NCBI GenBank assembly: GCA_002339165.1
Contig: DDJS01000002.1
Location: 1 to 22,453 of the forward strand
Reading direction: 5' to 3'
From: Cellvibrionales bacterium UBA2618
GTDB taxonomy: Bacteria > Pseudomonadota > Gammaproteobacteria > Pseudomonadales > Porticoccaceae
Length of the DNA stretch: 22,453 nucleotides
This document shows, one piece after another, positions 7,983 through 16,493 of the stretch. The notes beneath the pieces were generated by a model, which saw only the letters and a program-made list of their open reading frames with translations, had not been told where the DNA came from and ran no database searches. Within the stretch, counting starts at the first letter, position 1. The number at the start of each line of letters is the position of its first letter. Made by a program: the position numbers and the translations under genes.

Positions 7983-9323
7983 ATGATCAAAATCCGTCGC
8001 GGATTGGACTTGCCCATTGCGGGTGTGCCCGCTCAAATTATAGAACAAGGTCCGGCGATCAGTCAGGTCGCCTTGATAGGGTCCGATTATCAGGGGATGA
8101 AACCCACCATGGCGGTGAGGGAGGGCGATCGGGTCAAGCTCGGACAGCTTTTGTTCACCGACAAGAAAAATCCGCGGGTCAGATTTACAGCGCCAGCGTC
8201 GGGCGTTGTGCTGGCGGTAAATCGCGGTGAGCGGCGCGTTTTTCAGTCGCTTGTCATCGATGTTGAGGGCGATGACGAAGAGACTTTTGGTCATTTTAAT
8301 ACCGCCGATTTGGCGCAACTGCCGCGTGAGCAGGTGGTCGAAAATCTGCTCGACTCGGGGCAGTGGGTCGCGCTGCGAACCCGTCCATACTCTAAGGTAC
8401 CCGCACCGGAGTCACAGCCGGCATCGATTTTTGTCACCGCGATGGACAGTAATCCTTTAGCGGCGGATCCACGAGCGATTATCTGCGAGCGCCAAGAGGA
8501 TTTTTGCAACGGGTTGAAAGTGCTGGCGCGACTGACCGACGGCGCAGTCAATCTGTGCACTGCGCCAAACTCGGGTATTCCTGGCGGTGACCTAGAGGGC
8601 GTTGAAGAAATTTCCTTTGGCGGGCCGCATCCGGCCGGCCTCGCCGGCACACACATTCATTTTGTCGATCCGGTGAGTGCTGAGAAAACCGTTTGGACTA
8701 TAGGTTATCAGGACGTCATTGCCTTCGGTACGCTGTTTACTACCGGCCGCATTGACACGCGTAGGGTGGTGGCATTGGCGGGTCCGCAAGTTACCAACCC
8801 GCGGCTTTTGGCGGTTTCCCTCGGTGCCAACCTCAACCAGATGGTGATTGGCGAATTGCAGAACGATGAGAACCGATTGATCTCGGGTTCGGTGCTGTCT
8901 GGCCGCAAGGCCTTTGGCGAGTGCGCTTTTCTCGGCCGCTATCACAGTCAAGTATCAGTGATCCGCGAGGGCCGCGAGCGGCACTTTTTGCACTACCTGC
9001 GTGCAGGCGCCGAGAGTCATTCGGCGCTGCCCATTTTTGTCTCGGCGATGTCGAAAAAGTTGCAGGCGATGACCTCGAGTACTAATGGCAGCGAGCGCGC
9101 CATGGTGCCGGTGGGTGCTTATGAAGCAGTCACGCCACTCGACATATTGCCCACTCAATTGCTCCGATCACTGATTGTTGGCGATACCGAAATGGCCCAA
9201 AAGCTTGGCTGTTTGGAATTGGACGAAGAGGATGTGGGCTTATACACCTACGTCTGCGTAGGTAAGTATGAATATGCTCCGATCCTGCGAGACAACCTTA
9301 CCAGAATTGAAATAGAGGGTTAG
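7983..9323 (+). CDS. nqrA: Na+-translocating NADH:quinone reductase subunit A
   Basis: The 446-residue protein matches NqrA throughout. It opens with IKIRRGLDLPIAG, continues with KPTMAVREGDRVKLGQLLF and the barrel-sandwich stretch APASGVVLAVNRGERRVFQS, and contains the conserved GGPHPAGLAGTHIHFVDPV. NqrA is the peripheral cytoplasmic subunit next to NqrB, near the quinone site, and carries no cofactor of its own. Its length is the family norm. It is the first gene of a tight six-subunit operon and follows a leader of almost 300 bp. Only 3 bp separate its stop from the nqrB start. Confidence 0.98.
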   Translation: MIKIRRGLDLPIAGVPAQIIEQGPAISQVALIGSDYQGMKPTMAVREGDRVKLGQLLFTDKKNPRVRFTAPASGVVLAVNRGERRVFQSLVIDVEGDDEETFGHFNTADLAQLPREQVVENLLDSGQWVALRTRPYSKVPAPESQPASIFVTAMDSNPLAADPRAIICERQEDFCNGLKVLARLTDGAVNLCTAPNSGIPGGDLEGVEEISFGGPHPAGLAGTHIHFVDPVSAEKTVWTIGYQDVIAFGTLFTTGRIDTRRVVALAGPQVTNPRLLAVSLGANLNQMVIGELQNDENRLISGSVLSGRKAFGECAFLGRYHSQVSVIREGRERHFLHYLRAGAESHSALPIFVSAMSKKLQAMTSSTNGSERAMVPVGAYEAVTPLDILPTQLLRSLIVGDTEMAQKLGCLELDEEDVGLYTYVCVGKYEYAPILRDNLTRIEIEG

Positions 9324-9326
9324 ACG

Positions 9327-10520
9327 GTGCTTAGAAAGACGCTCGATAAGTACGAACCGCACTTCCATCGCGGCGGCAAATGGGAGCGTTTTTATGCGCT
9401 CTACGAAGCCTTCGACACGGCGCTTTACAAGCCTGCCGACGTCACAAAAAATGGCGCTCATGTGCGCGATGGGATCGACCTTAAACGGGTAATGATCACC
9501 GTCTGGATAGCGACTTTTCCGACCATGTTTTTTGGTATGTGGAACGTCGGCTACCAGGCAAACAGCATTATGGCCGACCTCGGTATGGCATCGCAGGAGG
9601 GCTGGCGGGGAGCGTTCATCGCCCTTTTTTCCGGCTATAACGCGGAAAGTGTCTGGGACAACATGATTCACGGAGCCGCTTATTTTCTGCCGATTTACTT
9701 GACCACGTTCATCGTTGGTGGCTTCTGGGAAGTGTTGTTTGCCAGCATTCGCAAGCACGAAGTGAACGAAGGTTTTTTTGTCTCTTCGATCTTGTTTGCG
9801 CTTTGCTGTCCGCCCGATTTACCGCTGTGGATGGTGGCGCTGGGGATTAGTTTCGGTATCGTTATTGGCAAGGAAGTATTCGGCGGCACCGGCAAGAATT
9901 TTCTCAACCCAGCGCTGACCGGCCGCGCGTTTTTGTATTTTGCTTATCCGGCATACATGAGTGGCGATGCGGTTTGGACGGCTGTCGATGGCTATACTGG
10001 GGCGACCATGTTGTCAGTTGCCGCCTCTGAAGGTATGGCTGGTTTGACCGATTCTATTGCTTGGTCGGAAGCCTTTTTCGGCACCATACAGGGCTCGATC
10101 GGCGAGACCTCGACGTTAGCTATTCTTTTCGGTGCTGCACTATTGTTGACCATGCGTATTGCGTCCTGGCGCATTATGGCCGGGGTGCTGCTGGGTTCGG
10201 GGCTGTTGTCGTTAATATTTAATAGTATCGAGTCGAGCAATCCAATGTTTGCGCTGCCGTTTTACTGGCACTGGGTGATTGGCGGTTTTGCTTTTGGTAC
10301 GGTGTTTATGGCCACCGACCCGGTCTCCGCGTCGATGACCAACACTGGAAAATTCTATTATGGAGCGTTGATAGGGATCATGGTGATTTTAATCCGCGTG
10401 GTCAATCCAGCCTTTCCAGAGGGCATTATGCTGGCAATTTTGTTTGCCAATTTATTTGCCCCGTTGATCGATCACTTTGTGGTGCAGTCCAATATAGAGA
10501 GGAGACTTGCGCGTGGCTAA
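9327..10520 (+). CDS. nqrB: Na+-translocating NADH:quinone reductase subunit B (covalent FMN)
   Basis: This 397-residue integral membrane protein has the NqrB N-terminus (LRKTLDKYEPHFHRGGKWERFYALYEAFDT) and about ten hydrophobic segments. The flavinylation motif is GYTGATML; the Thr at about residue 227 is the expected attachment point for FMN by a phosphoester bond, made by ApbE. GGTGKNFLNPALTGRAFLYFAYP and FMATDPVSASMTN are also characteristic. NqrB holds FMN and riboflavin, forms much of the sodium path and contributes to the quinone site. It starts with GTG 3 bp after nqrA. A nearby AGAGGGT serves as the ribosome-binding site, overlapping the nqrA end. Confidence 0.98.
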   Translation: MLRKTLDKYEPHFHRGGKWERFYALYEAFDTALYKPADVTKNGAHVRDGIDLKRVMITVWIATFPTMFFGMWNVGYQANSIMADLGMASQEGWRGAFIALFSGYNAESVWDNMIHGAAYFLPIYLTTFIVGGFWEVLFASIRKHEVNEGFFVSSILFALCCPPDLPLWMVALGISFGIVIGKEVFGGTGKNFLNPALTGRAFLYFAYPAYMSGDAVWTAVDGYTGATMLSVAASEGMAGLTDSIAWSEAFFGTIQGSIGETSTLAILFGAALLLTMRIASWRIMAGVLLGSGLLSLIFNSIESSNPMFALPFYWHWVIGGFAFGTVFMATDPVSASMTNTGKFYYGALIGIMVILIRVVNPAFPEGIMLAILFANLFAPLIDHFVVQSNIERRLARG

Positions 10521-11280
10521 TGAATCAATTGCAAAAACCCTAACCGTCGCCCTGACTTTGTGCGTGGTGTGCGCGGTTGTGGTGTCGGCTGCGGCCGTGG
10601 TACTGCGTCCGACGCAGCAGGCCAATAAGGCGCTCGATCTAAAGACGAATATATTGGCGTCAGCCGGGTTGCTCCAGCAAGGCGTGGATGTGGAGACCCA
10701 GTTCGAACAAATTTCGGTGCGGATTGTCGACATGGACACCGGCCGCTTTAGTGATGCGGTAGATGCTGCCACTTACGATCAACGCAAGGCGTCCAAGGAT
10801 CCGGCGATGTCGAAGGCTCTGCCGCCAAAGCAAGACCCGGCGAAGATCAAGCGGCGCGCAAAATACGCCACGGTCTATTTGGTCGAAGGCTCATCGGGTC
10901 TGGAGAAAGTGATATTGCCAATCAAGGGCTATGGACTGTGGTCAACGCTGTATGGATTTTTGGCGCTCGAGGCGGATCTACAAACGGTCGCTGGTATCGG
11001 TTTCTATGAGCACGCCGAGACCCCTGGGCTAGGTGGCGAAGTTGACAATCCGAGTTGGAAGGCGAGTTGGGTTGGCAAACAGGCCTACCAGTCGGGGCAG
11101 CGAATGATAAGCGTGATTAAGGGCAAGGTCGATCCCGCTCGAAGTGGTGCCGAATATCAAATTGATGGGCTTGCGGGGGCTACGCTGACGACCCGTGGGA
11201 TCGATAACTTGGTCAAGTACTGGCTTGGAACCGAAGGGTTTGAGCCGCTGATACAACATTTAAAATCGAGTGAGGCTTGA
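10513..11280 (+). CDS. nqrC: Na+-translocating NADH:quinone reductase subunit C (covalent FMN)
   Basis: I place the start at GTG 10513, giving 255 residues that begin MANESIAKTLTVAL, like the known 'M-A-x-N-x-S-I-x-K-T' NqrC start. GGAG (10501-10504) sits 8 nt upstream. A TTG at 10507 is only 2 nt from that site and is unlikely. The gene overlaps the nqrB stop by 8 bp. One N-terminal transmembrane helix anchors a periplasmic FMN domain. The flavinylation motif is GLAGATLTT, with Thr at about residue 224 as the FMN acceptor; Ala replaces the more usual Ser at the first position. NqrC relays electrons between the NqrD/E iron centre and NqrB. Confidence 0.97.
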   Translation: MANESIAKTLTVALTLCVVCAVVVSAAAVVLRPTQQANKALDLKTNILASAGLLQQGVDVETQFEQISVRIVDMDTGRFSDAVDAATYDQRKASKDPAMSKALPPKQDPAKIKRRAKYATVYLVEGSSGLEKVILPIKGYGLWSTLYGFLALEADLQTVAGIGFYEHAETPGLGGEVDNPSWKASWVGKQAYQSGQRMISVIKGKVDPARSGAEYQIDGLAGATLTTRGIDNLVKYWLGTEGFEPLIQHLKSSEA

Positions 11281-11282
11281 GC

Positions 11283-11945
11283 ATGGCGACAACCAAAGAA
11301 ACGCTGTTAGAACCGTTGGTTTCGAATAACCCTATCGCTCTGCAGATACTCGGGATCTGCTCCGCACTGGCGGTTACGTCGAGCATGAAAGTGGCCTTTG
11401 TGATGTGTTTGGCGCTAACCGTGGTGACGGCTTTTTCCAACCTGTTTGTGTCTTTAATTCGCAATCATATTCCCGGCAGTATCCGCATCATTGTACAGAT
11501 GACGATCATTGCATCGCTGGTGATTTTGGTTGATCAGGTGCTAAAGGCGGTGGCGTATGACATCAGCAAGCAATTGTCGGTGTTTGTCGGCCTAATCATC
11601 ACTAATTGCATCGTAATGGGACGCGCTGAAGCGTTTGCGATGAAGAACCCGCCGTTGCCGAGCTTTATCGATGGCGTTGGTAATGGTTTAGGTTACAGCT
11701 TGATTTTGATGGTGGTCGCTTTTATTCGCGAATTATTGGGGGCTGGTAAGCTCTGGGGTTATCAGGTGTTGCCGGTAAGTACTGAAGGCGGTTGGTACGT
11801 GCCAAACGGTATGATGTTGATGCCTCCGAGCGCATTTTTCCTGATCGGCATGATGATCTGGGTGATTCGGGCATGGAAAAAGGGCCAAGTAGAAAAGCCC
11901 GATTTTGTGATTACCCCGAACAGTCGCCCTAGCGGAGCCGTTTGA
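11283..11945 (+). CDS. nqrD: Na+-translocating NADH:quinone reductase subunit D
   Basis: This 220-residue protein is an RnfA/NqrD-type membrane subunit with six hydrophobic segments. The motifs LEPLVSNNPIALQILGICSALAVT and LIITNCIVMGRAEAFAM hold Cys26 and Cys109. With two cysteines of NqrE they form the intramembrane iron site that passes electrons across the membrane. I chose ATG 11283, 7 nt after a GAGTGAGG ribosome-binding site, over an in-frame TTG at 11277 which lies almost on top of it. The gap to nqrC is 2 bp, and its stop shares one base with the nqrE start. Confidence 0.97.
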   Translation: MATTKETLLEPLVSNNPIALQILGICSALAVTSSMKVAFVMCLALTVVTAFSNLFVSLIRNHIPGSIRIIVQMTIIASLVILVDQVLKAVAYDISKQLSVFVGLIITNCIVMGRAEAFAMKNPPLPSFIDGVGNGLGYSLILMVVAFIRELLGAGKLWGYQVLPVSTEGGWYVPNGMMLMPPSAFFLIGMMIWVIRAWKKGQVEKPDFVITPNSRPSGAV

Positions 11946-12553
11946 TGGAACATTATCTTAGTTTATTGGTGCGCTCGATCTTTATCGATAACATTGCCTT
12001 GAGCATGTTTCTTGGTATGTGTACCTTTATAGCGCTGTCTAAAAAGATCAACGCAGCGATCGGTTTGGGTTTTGCGGTGATCGTCGTGCAGACGGTGACC
12101 GTACCTGTTAATAACTTGCTGCTGACCTATTTGCTATCGGATGGCGCGCTGGCTTGGGTTGGATTGCCGGACGTCGACCTTAGCTTTCTGGTTTACTTAT
12201 GTTTTATTGGCGTCATTGCGGCCATGGTGCAGATTCTCGAGATGGTGTTGGATAAATATGTCCCGGCGCTTTACAACGCGCTCGGTGTATTTTTGCCACT
12301 GATTACTGTCAACTGCGCCATCTTGGGCGGGTCGCTTTTGATGTCCGAGCGGGGTTATAACTTCACCGAAAGCGTGGTCTACGGCTTTGGTTCGGGCACC
12401 TCTTGGGCGCTGGCGATTGCGGTTTTGGCGGGTATTCGTGAGAAGTTAAAATACAGCGATATACCCGAGGGATTGCAGGGCTTGGGTATCGTGTTTATCA
12501 CTGTGGGCTTAGTATCACTGGGTTTCATGTCGTTTGGCGGCATAGACCTGTAA
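11945..12553 (+). CDS. nqrE: Na+-translocating NADH:quinone reductase subunit E
   Basis: The 202-residue RnfA/NqrE-type membrane subunit has the standard start MEHYLSLLVRSIFIDNIALSMFLGMC, with Cys26, and LITVNCAILGG, with Cys124. These pair with NqrD cysteines to bind the iron centre. NqrD and NqrE are related and sit in opposite orientations in the membrane. The ATG at 11945 overlaps the nqrD stop in TGATG and has GGAG 7 nt upstream. The upstream in-frame TTG at 11942 is less likely. The overlap implies coupled translation and matched amounts of D and E. Confidence 0.97.
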   Translation: MEHYLSLLVRSIFIDNIALSMFLGMCTFIALSKKINAAIGLGFAVIVVQTVTVPVNNLLLTYLLSDGALAWVGLPDVDLSFLVYLCFIGVIAAMVQILEMVLDKYVPALYNALGVFLPLITVNCAILGGSLLMSERGYNFTESVVYGFGSGTSWALAIAVLAGIREKLKYSDIPEGLQGLGIVFITVGLVSLGFMSFGGIDL

Positions 12554-12575
12554 CCTTTGAGAGAGATTGTTAGCG

Positions 12576-13799
12576 ATGAATATTGAGATTATTCTCGGCG
12601 TTTCCATGTTTACCAGCATTATCCTAGCGTTGGTGGCGTTCATTTTGATCGCTCGGAGCCAGTTGGTGTCTTCCGGTAATGTCAATATTGAAATTAACGG
12701 TGAGAAAACCATTACTGTAGCTGCCGGGGATAAGCTGCTGCAAACCCTGTCGAATGCGGGGCTTTTCCTGCCTTCGGCTTGCGGGGGTGGTGGCAGTTGC
12801 GCCCAATGTAAGTGCATTATTTCTGATGGCGGTGGATCGATGCTGCCGACTGAAGAGAGCCATTTTAATCGCCGCCAGGCCGAAGAGGGGTGGCGTTTGT
12901 CGTGTCAAACACCGGTCAAGCAAGACATGAAGGTTCAGGTTCCAGAAGAAGTGTTTGGTGTCAAACGCTGGGAGTGTGTGGTCGAGTCCAACCCCAATGT
13001 AGCGACGTTCATCAAGGAGTTGACACTGCGTTTACCCGAGGGTGAAAAGGTGAACTTCCGCGCCGGTGGTTACGTGCAACTTGAGTGCCCGCCGCACCAT
13101 GTTAAATATGCCGACTTCCATATTGATGATGAATATCGCGGTGATTGGGAACGATTTGGCTTTTTTAATCAGGAATCGGTGGTCAAGGAGACGGTGATAC
13201 GCGCTTACTCGATGGCGAATTATCCGGGCGAGCAAGGCATCGTTAAGTTCAATATACGGATTGCCACTCCGCCGCCGGGTTCCACTGGGATCGTGCCGGG
13301 CCAGATGTCGTCTTATGTGTTTAGTTTAAAAGCCGGCGACAAGATCACTGTGTACGGGCCGTTTGGCGAGTTTTTTGCCTGCGACACCGACAATGAAATG
13401 ATTTTTGTTGGTGGAGGCGCCGGTATGGCACCGATGCGCTCGCACATCTTCGACCAGTTAAAGCGTCTTCATTCTGATCGAAAAATTAGCTTTTGGTATG
13501 GAGCTAGATCGCTTCGCGAATGCTTTTACGACGATGAGTACGATAAATTGGCCGCCGACAATAACAATTTTGAATGGCATTTGGCGCTGTCCGATCCGCA
13601 ACCCGAAGACCAATGGGATGGTTTGACGGGTTTCATTCATAACGTGTTGTTTGAAAAGTATTTGAAAGATCATGAAGCCCCGGAGGACTGCGAGTATTAT
13701 ATGTGTGGTCCGCCAATGATGAATGCCGCGGTGGTCAAGCTACTGCGCGATCTCGGGGTTGAGAATGAAAATATCTTCCTCGATGATTTCGGCGGGTAA
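12576..13799 (+). CDS. nqrF: Na+-translocating NADH:quinone reductase subunit F (NADH dehydrogenase, 2Fe-2S/FAD)
   Basis: The 407-residue protein is the electron entry subunit. An N-terminal membrane helix is followed by a 2Fe-2S ferredoxin domain with ligands at Cys69, 75, 78 and 110 (ACGGGGSCAQC...LSC). An extra Cys80 is present. The FAD-binding RAYSMANYP and the NADH-binding GGGAGMAPMRS come next, and the end is CGPPMMNAAVVKLL...DDFGG. It takes a hydride from NADH and passes electrons to the NqrD/E iron site. I chose ATG 12576, preceded by a GAGAGA ribosome-binding site; TTG 12567 in the same frame is inferior. An intrinsic terminator follows 19 bp after its stop, inside apbE. Confidence 0.98.
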   Translation: MNIEIILGVSMFTSIILALVAFILIARSQLVSSGNVNIEINGEKTITVAAGDKLLQTLSNAGLFLPSACGGGGSCAQCKCIISDGGGSMLPTEESHFNRRQAEEGWRLSCQTPVKQDMKVQVPEEVFGVKRWECVVESNPNVATFIKELTLRLPEGEKVNFRAGGYVQLECPPHHVKYADFHIDDEYRGDWERFGFFNQESVVKETVIRAYSMANYPGEQGIVKFNIRIATPPPGSTGIVPGQMSSYVFSLKAGDKITVYGPFGEFFACDTDNEMIFVGGGAGMAPMRSHIFDQLKRLHSDRKISFWYGARSLRECFYDDEYDKLAADNNNFEWHLALSDPQPEDQWDGLTGFIHNVLFEKYLKDHEAPEDCEYYMCGPPMMNAAVVKLLRDLGVENENIFLDDFGG

Positions 13800-13803
13800 G
13801 CCG

Positions 13804-14877
13804 ATGTTGATTAAATTTAAAACGAGGTTCCAGCGAGCCTCGTTTTTTTTTATACCTGCGCTGCTTGGGTTGCTGTTGGGTGCCTGTCAGCGCGGTCCGG
13901 AGATTGTAAAAATTTCGGGCGCCAAACTCGGTACAACTTACCATATCACCGTGGTGGCCGACCAACCGGCTCCGGCCGATCTCGATATACGCCTCGCCGC
14001 GATCATTGACAGCGTTGACAACGCCATGTCGACCTACAAGGTAGAGTCCGAGTTGAGTCGATTCAACCGCGCACAGGTCGATGATCGGCAACCGATATCG
14101 GCAGAATTTGCCGAGGTTGTGGCGATCAGCCTCAAGGTGTGGCGCGCTAGCGACGGTGCGCTTGATCCGACGGTAGGCCCCTTGGTCAATCTGTGGGGCT
14201 TTGGCCCGGACCTTACCGATGATCAAATTCCGGCGCAGGAAGCGATTGCCGAGGCATTGGCGAAAACCGGTTTTGAGCGGTTGCAACTGCACGATGACGA
14301 TGGCCAGATGTATCTGGAGAAGAGTGCTCCGGTGGCGCTGGATTTATCCGCGGTAGCCAAGGGTTATGCCGTCGACTTGATCGCCGACTACCTGGAAATG
14401 TTGGCGTTGCCGGATTACCTGGTGGAGTTGGGTGGCGAGGTGCGGGTCAGCGGCAGCAATCCCGACGGACAACCCTGGAAAGTTGCGATTGAGACGCCGA
14501 CGTTACTCGGTGGCGTCGAGCAGGTGATTCATTTACAGGCCAAAGCCCTAGCGACGTCGGGCGATTATCGCAATTATTTTGAGCGCGATGGCCGGCGCTA
14601 TTCTCACACTATCGATCCACGCAGCGGCTACCCAATAGATCACCCGCTGGCGTCGGTAACTGTTATTATGCAACGCTGCGCCGAAGCTGATGCTTGGGCG
14701 ACAGCGTTTATGGTGATGGGTGATGAGCAGGCGATAGAGACCGCCGACCGGTTCGGTGTTGCCATGTATATGCTAGTCAGGGATGGCGAAGGATTTAGCG
14801 TTCGCAGCAGTCGCGCGTTTGACGCGTATTTGGTGCGGCCGGAAAGTCAAAACAGCGCAACGGCTACGCTCAATTAA
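13804..14877 (+). CDS. apbE: FAD:protein FMN transferase ApbE, lipoprotein
   Basis: This 357-residue periplasmic enzyme transfers FMN from FAD to the Thr of S/T-G-A-T motifs, here in NqrB and NqrC. A lipoprotein signal peptide ends in lipobox L-G-A-C at 25-28. Family motifs are KLGTTYHITV, DLSAVAKGYAVD, LVELGGEVRVSG, and HTIDPRSGYPIDHPLASVTV, with ADAWATAFMVMG near the end binding the divalent metal. ATG 13804 lies 4 bp after nqrF. An in-frame start inside nqrF at 13723 would add 27 residues and spoil the signal peptide, so I rejected it. Codons 6-16 lie in an intrinsic terminator hairpin and its T-tract, which encodes Phe-Phe-Phe in the signal peptide. No usable later start would keep a signal peptide. 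Confidence 0.95.
   Translation: MLIKFKTRFQRASFFFIPALLGLLLGACQRGPEIVKISGAKLGTTYHITVVADQPAPADLDIRLAAIIDSVDNAMSTYKVESELSRFNRAQVDDRQPISAEFAEVVAISLKVWRASDGALDPTVGPLVNLWGFGPDLTDDQIPAQEAIAEALAKTGFERLQLHDDDGQMYLEKSAPVALDLSAVAKGYAVDLIADYLEMLALPDYLVELGGEVRVSGSNPDGQPWKVAIETPTLLGGVEQVIHLQAKALATSGDYRNYFERDGRRYSHTIDPRSGYPIDHPLASVTVIMQRCAEADAWATAFMVMGDEQAIETADRFGVAMYMLVRDGEGFSVRSSRAFDAYLVRPESQNSATATLN
13819..13851 (+). terminator. Intrinsic terminator or attenuator inside the apbE signal-peptide codons
   Basis: The left arm AAAACGAGGTTC (13819-13830) pairs with GAGCCTCGTTTT (13835-13846) around the loop CAGC. That is a 12-bp stem with one G-U pair. Nine Ts run from 13843 to 13851. By shape this is the best rho-independent terminator in the window. 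It lies 19 bp after the nqrF stop but 15 bp into apbE. A ribosome starting apbE would cover or melt the hairpin base, so translation of apbE could allow read-through while untranslated RNA terminates. That mechanism is inferred. Confidence 0.8.
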
Positions 14878-14891
14878 CGAGGGTTTAAAAC

Positions 14892-15140
14892 GTGGTAGAG
14901 ATCTTTTTAAGCGTGCTCATTTTTGGCCTGTTGATGACCGGCATGGCGATCGGCGTGATCGTTGCCGGCAAGCCGATTATCGGCTCCTGTGGTGGTGTCG
15001 GTGCAGCGCTCGGCGAAGAGGATTATCAGTGTGAGCTATGTGGTGGCGACCCCACTCGGTGCGACGAGTTGTATGATGACGGCGCCGCGATCGACACTTT
15101 AAGCTATTCGGCCGGTCGGCTGGACAGCAGAGTCCATTGA
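14892..15140 (+). CDS. nqrM: Na+-NQR maturation factor NqrM (DUF539 family)
   Basis: The 82-residue protein has one N-terminal membrane helix (VEIFLSVLIFGLLMTGMAIGVIVAG), then KPIIGSCGGVGA and CELCGGDPTRCDE, giving four conserved cysteines. This is the NqrM pattern. In Vibrio harveyi and Klebsiella NqrM is essential for making active Na+-NQR and is thought to deliver iron to the NqrD/NqrE cysteine site. It starts with GTG at 14892, 8 nt after GAGGG. The gap from apbE is 14 bp, so the two maturation genes are probably read together, downstream of the terminator in the apbE signal region. Confidence 0.93.
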   Translation: MVEIFLSVLIFGLLMTGMAIGVIVAGKPIIGSCGGVGAALGEEDYQCELCGGDPTRCDELYDDGAAIDTLSYSAGRLDSRVH

Positions 15141-15245
15141 CCGACGCACAAGGGCGGCCACCGCTGTTAGACGAGACTTCTCGCCAATACCGGTTAGTCC
15201 CGAGGGTTGCTTGTGCCACATTTGGCTTTCGGGGGTAATCTCTGA

Positions 15246-16493
15246 ATGTTAAAGAATCTACCACTCTACATCGGCTTGCGCTACACCCGCAGCGTTCGCG
15301 GAGAGGGCTACTTGTCCTTTGTGTCGGCGCTGTCGATGGGCGCTATGGCAATCGGTGTGATGGCGCTGATTACCGTACTGTCGGTGATGAACGGTTTTGA
15401 TCGAGAGATAAAAAGCCGCCTATTGCGAATTATGCCGCACCTTGTGGCCCTGCCAGAAGAAAGCTTGGCGAGTGCTGATTATCTTCGTCTAGAGGAAATC
15501 ATTGGCGCTCACGCTGGGGTCGAGGCGATGATTCCACTGACCCAGTCTTATATTATGCTGTCTCGCGCTGACCAAAAGCTTGGCGCGATGTTGCGCGGTA
15601 TAGATCCGGCGGACGCCATGCACGCCGATCTGCGTCAAGATATGCTCGCCGGTGACTTGACTAGCTTGAGCCGCGGCGATTACGGTGTTGTGGTTGGCAG
15701 TCAGATTGCGCGCAAGCTCGGTCTGTCGATGGGCGACAAGTTACAGTTGACGCTGCCGCAACTGAGCGTGACGCCCCTCGGTATGTTTCCGCGGATTAAG
15801 TCAGCTCGGGTGATCGGTATTTTTCAGGTCGGAGCTCAGGTCGATGGATCGACGGTATTGATGCATCGCGGCGACGTGCAAAAACTCCTGCGTTTAGGCG
15901 ATCGCTATCAAGGCATACAAATTCAATTGCGCGATCCCTACGCGGTTGCCACGCAGATGGGTGATTTTGTCGATCTACTACCGTCGACCACTGAGTGGCA
16001 CTCGTGGCAACAGAGTATGGCCAGTTTGTTTGACGCTATGCGTATGGAAAAACAAATCGTACGGTTATTACTGTCGGTGATAGTGGCCGTTGCAGCGTTT
16101 AATATTGTCGCCAGTCTAGTGCTTATGGTGTCGAATAAGCGCGCCGATATTGCTGTGATAAGAACCCTCGGAGCGAGTTCTGCCACGGTCATGAAAATCT
16201 TTATGGTGCAGGGCGTTGCTGTCGGCTGTGTGGGCATTGCGATTGGTACGCTGTTGGGTTGTCTGTTGGCGGCGAATATCGGTGATTTGTTGTCCCTGAT
16301 CGAAAGCGTACTGGGCGTGCATCTGTTTGACCCATCGGTGTACTTGATCAGCGTATTGCCGTCAAAAGTACTCCTCACTGATGTGTTGTCGGTGGCGCTA
16401 ACATCGTTAGCGCTGTGTTTTATTGCCTCGCTGTATCCGGCGTGGCGTGCGGCCCAAATCCAGCCCGCGGAGGCGTTGCGCTATGACATCTAA
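15246..16493 (+). CDS. lolC: Lipoprotein-releasing system permease LolC
   Basis: The 415-residue permease begins LPLYIGLRYTRSVRGEGYLSFVSALSMGAMAIGVMALITVLSVMNGFDRE, the standard LolC/LolE N-terminus with the first membrane helix. A large periplasmic MacB-type domain follows, then three C-terminal FtsX-type helices, ending LYPAWRAAQIQPAEALRYDI. With LolE and the ATPase LolD it extracts lipoproteins from the inner membrane and hands them to LolA. Position before lolD favours the LolC role, though LolC and LolE are related in sequence. A 105-bp gap separates it from nqrM and may hold a promoter, but I see no strong one. Its end overlaps lolD by 11 bp. Confidence 0.93.
   Translation: MLKNLPLYIGLRYTRSVRGEGYLSFVSALSMGAMAIGVMALITVLSVMNGFDREIKSRLLRIMPHLVALPEESLASADYLRLEEIIGAHAGVEAMIPLTQSYIMLSRADQKLGAMLRGIDPADAMHADLRQDMLAGDLTSLSRGDYGVVVGSQIARKLGLSMGDKLQLTLPQLSVTPLGMFPRIKSARVIGIFQVGAQVDGSTVLMHRGDVQKLLRLGDRYQGIQIQLRDPYAVATQMGDFVDLLPSTTEWHSWQQSMASLFDAMRMEKQIVRLLLSVIVAVAAFNIVASLVLMVSNKRADIAVIRTLGASSATVMKIFMVQGVAVGCVGIAIGTLLGCLLAANIGDLLSLIESVLGVHLFDPSVYLISVLPSKVLLTDVLSVALTSLALCFIASLYPAWRAAQIQPAEALRYDI

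Noticed and set aside
13723..13803. 27-residue N-terminal extension of apbE into nqrF
   Set aside because: It would place a polar stretch before the lipoprotein signal peptide and is simply nqrF in another frame. ATG 13804 gives a normal signal peptide.
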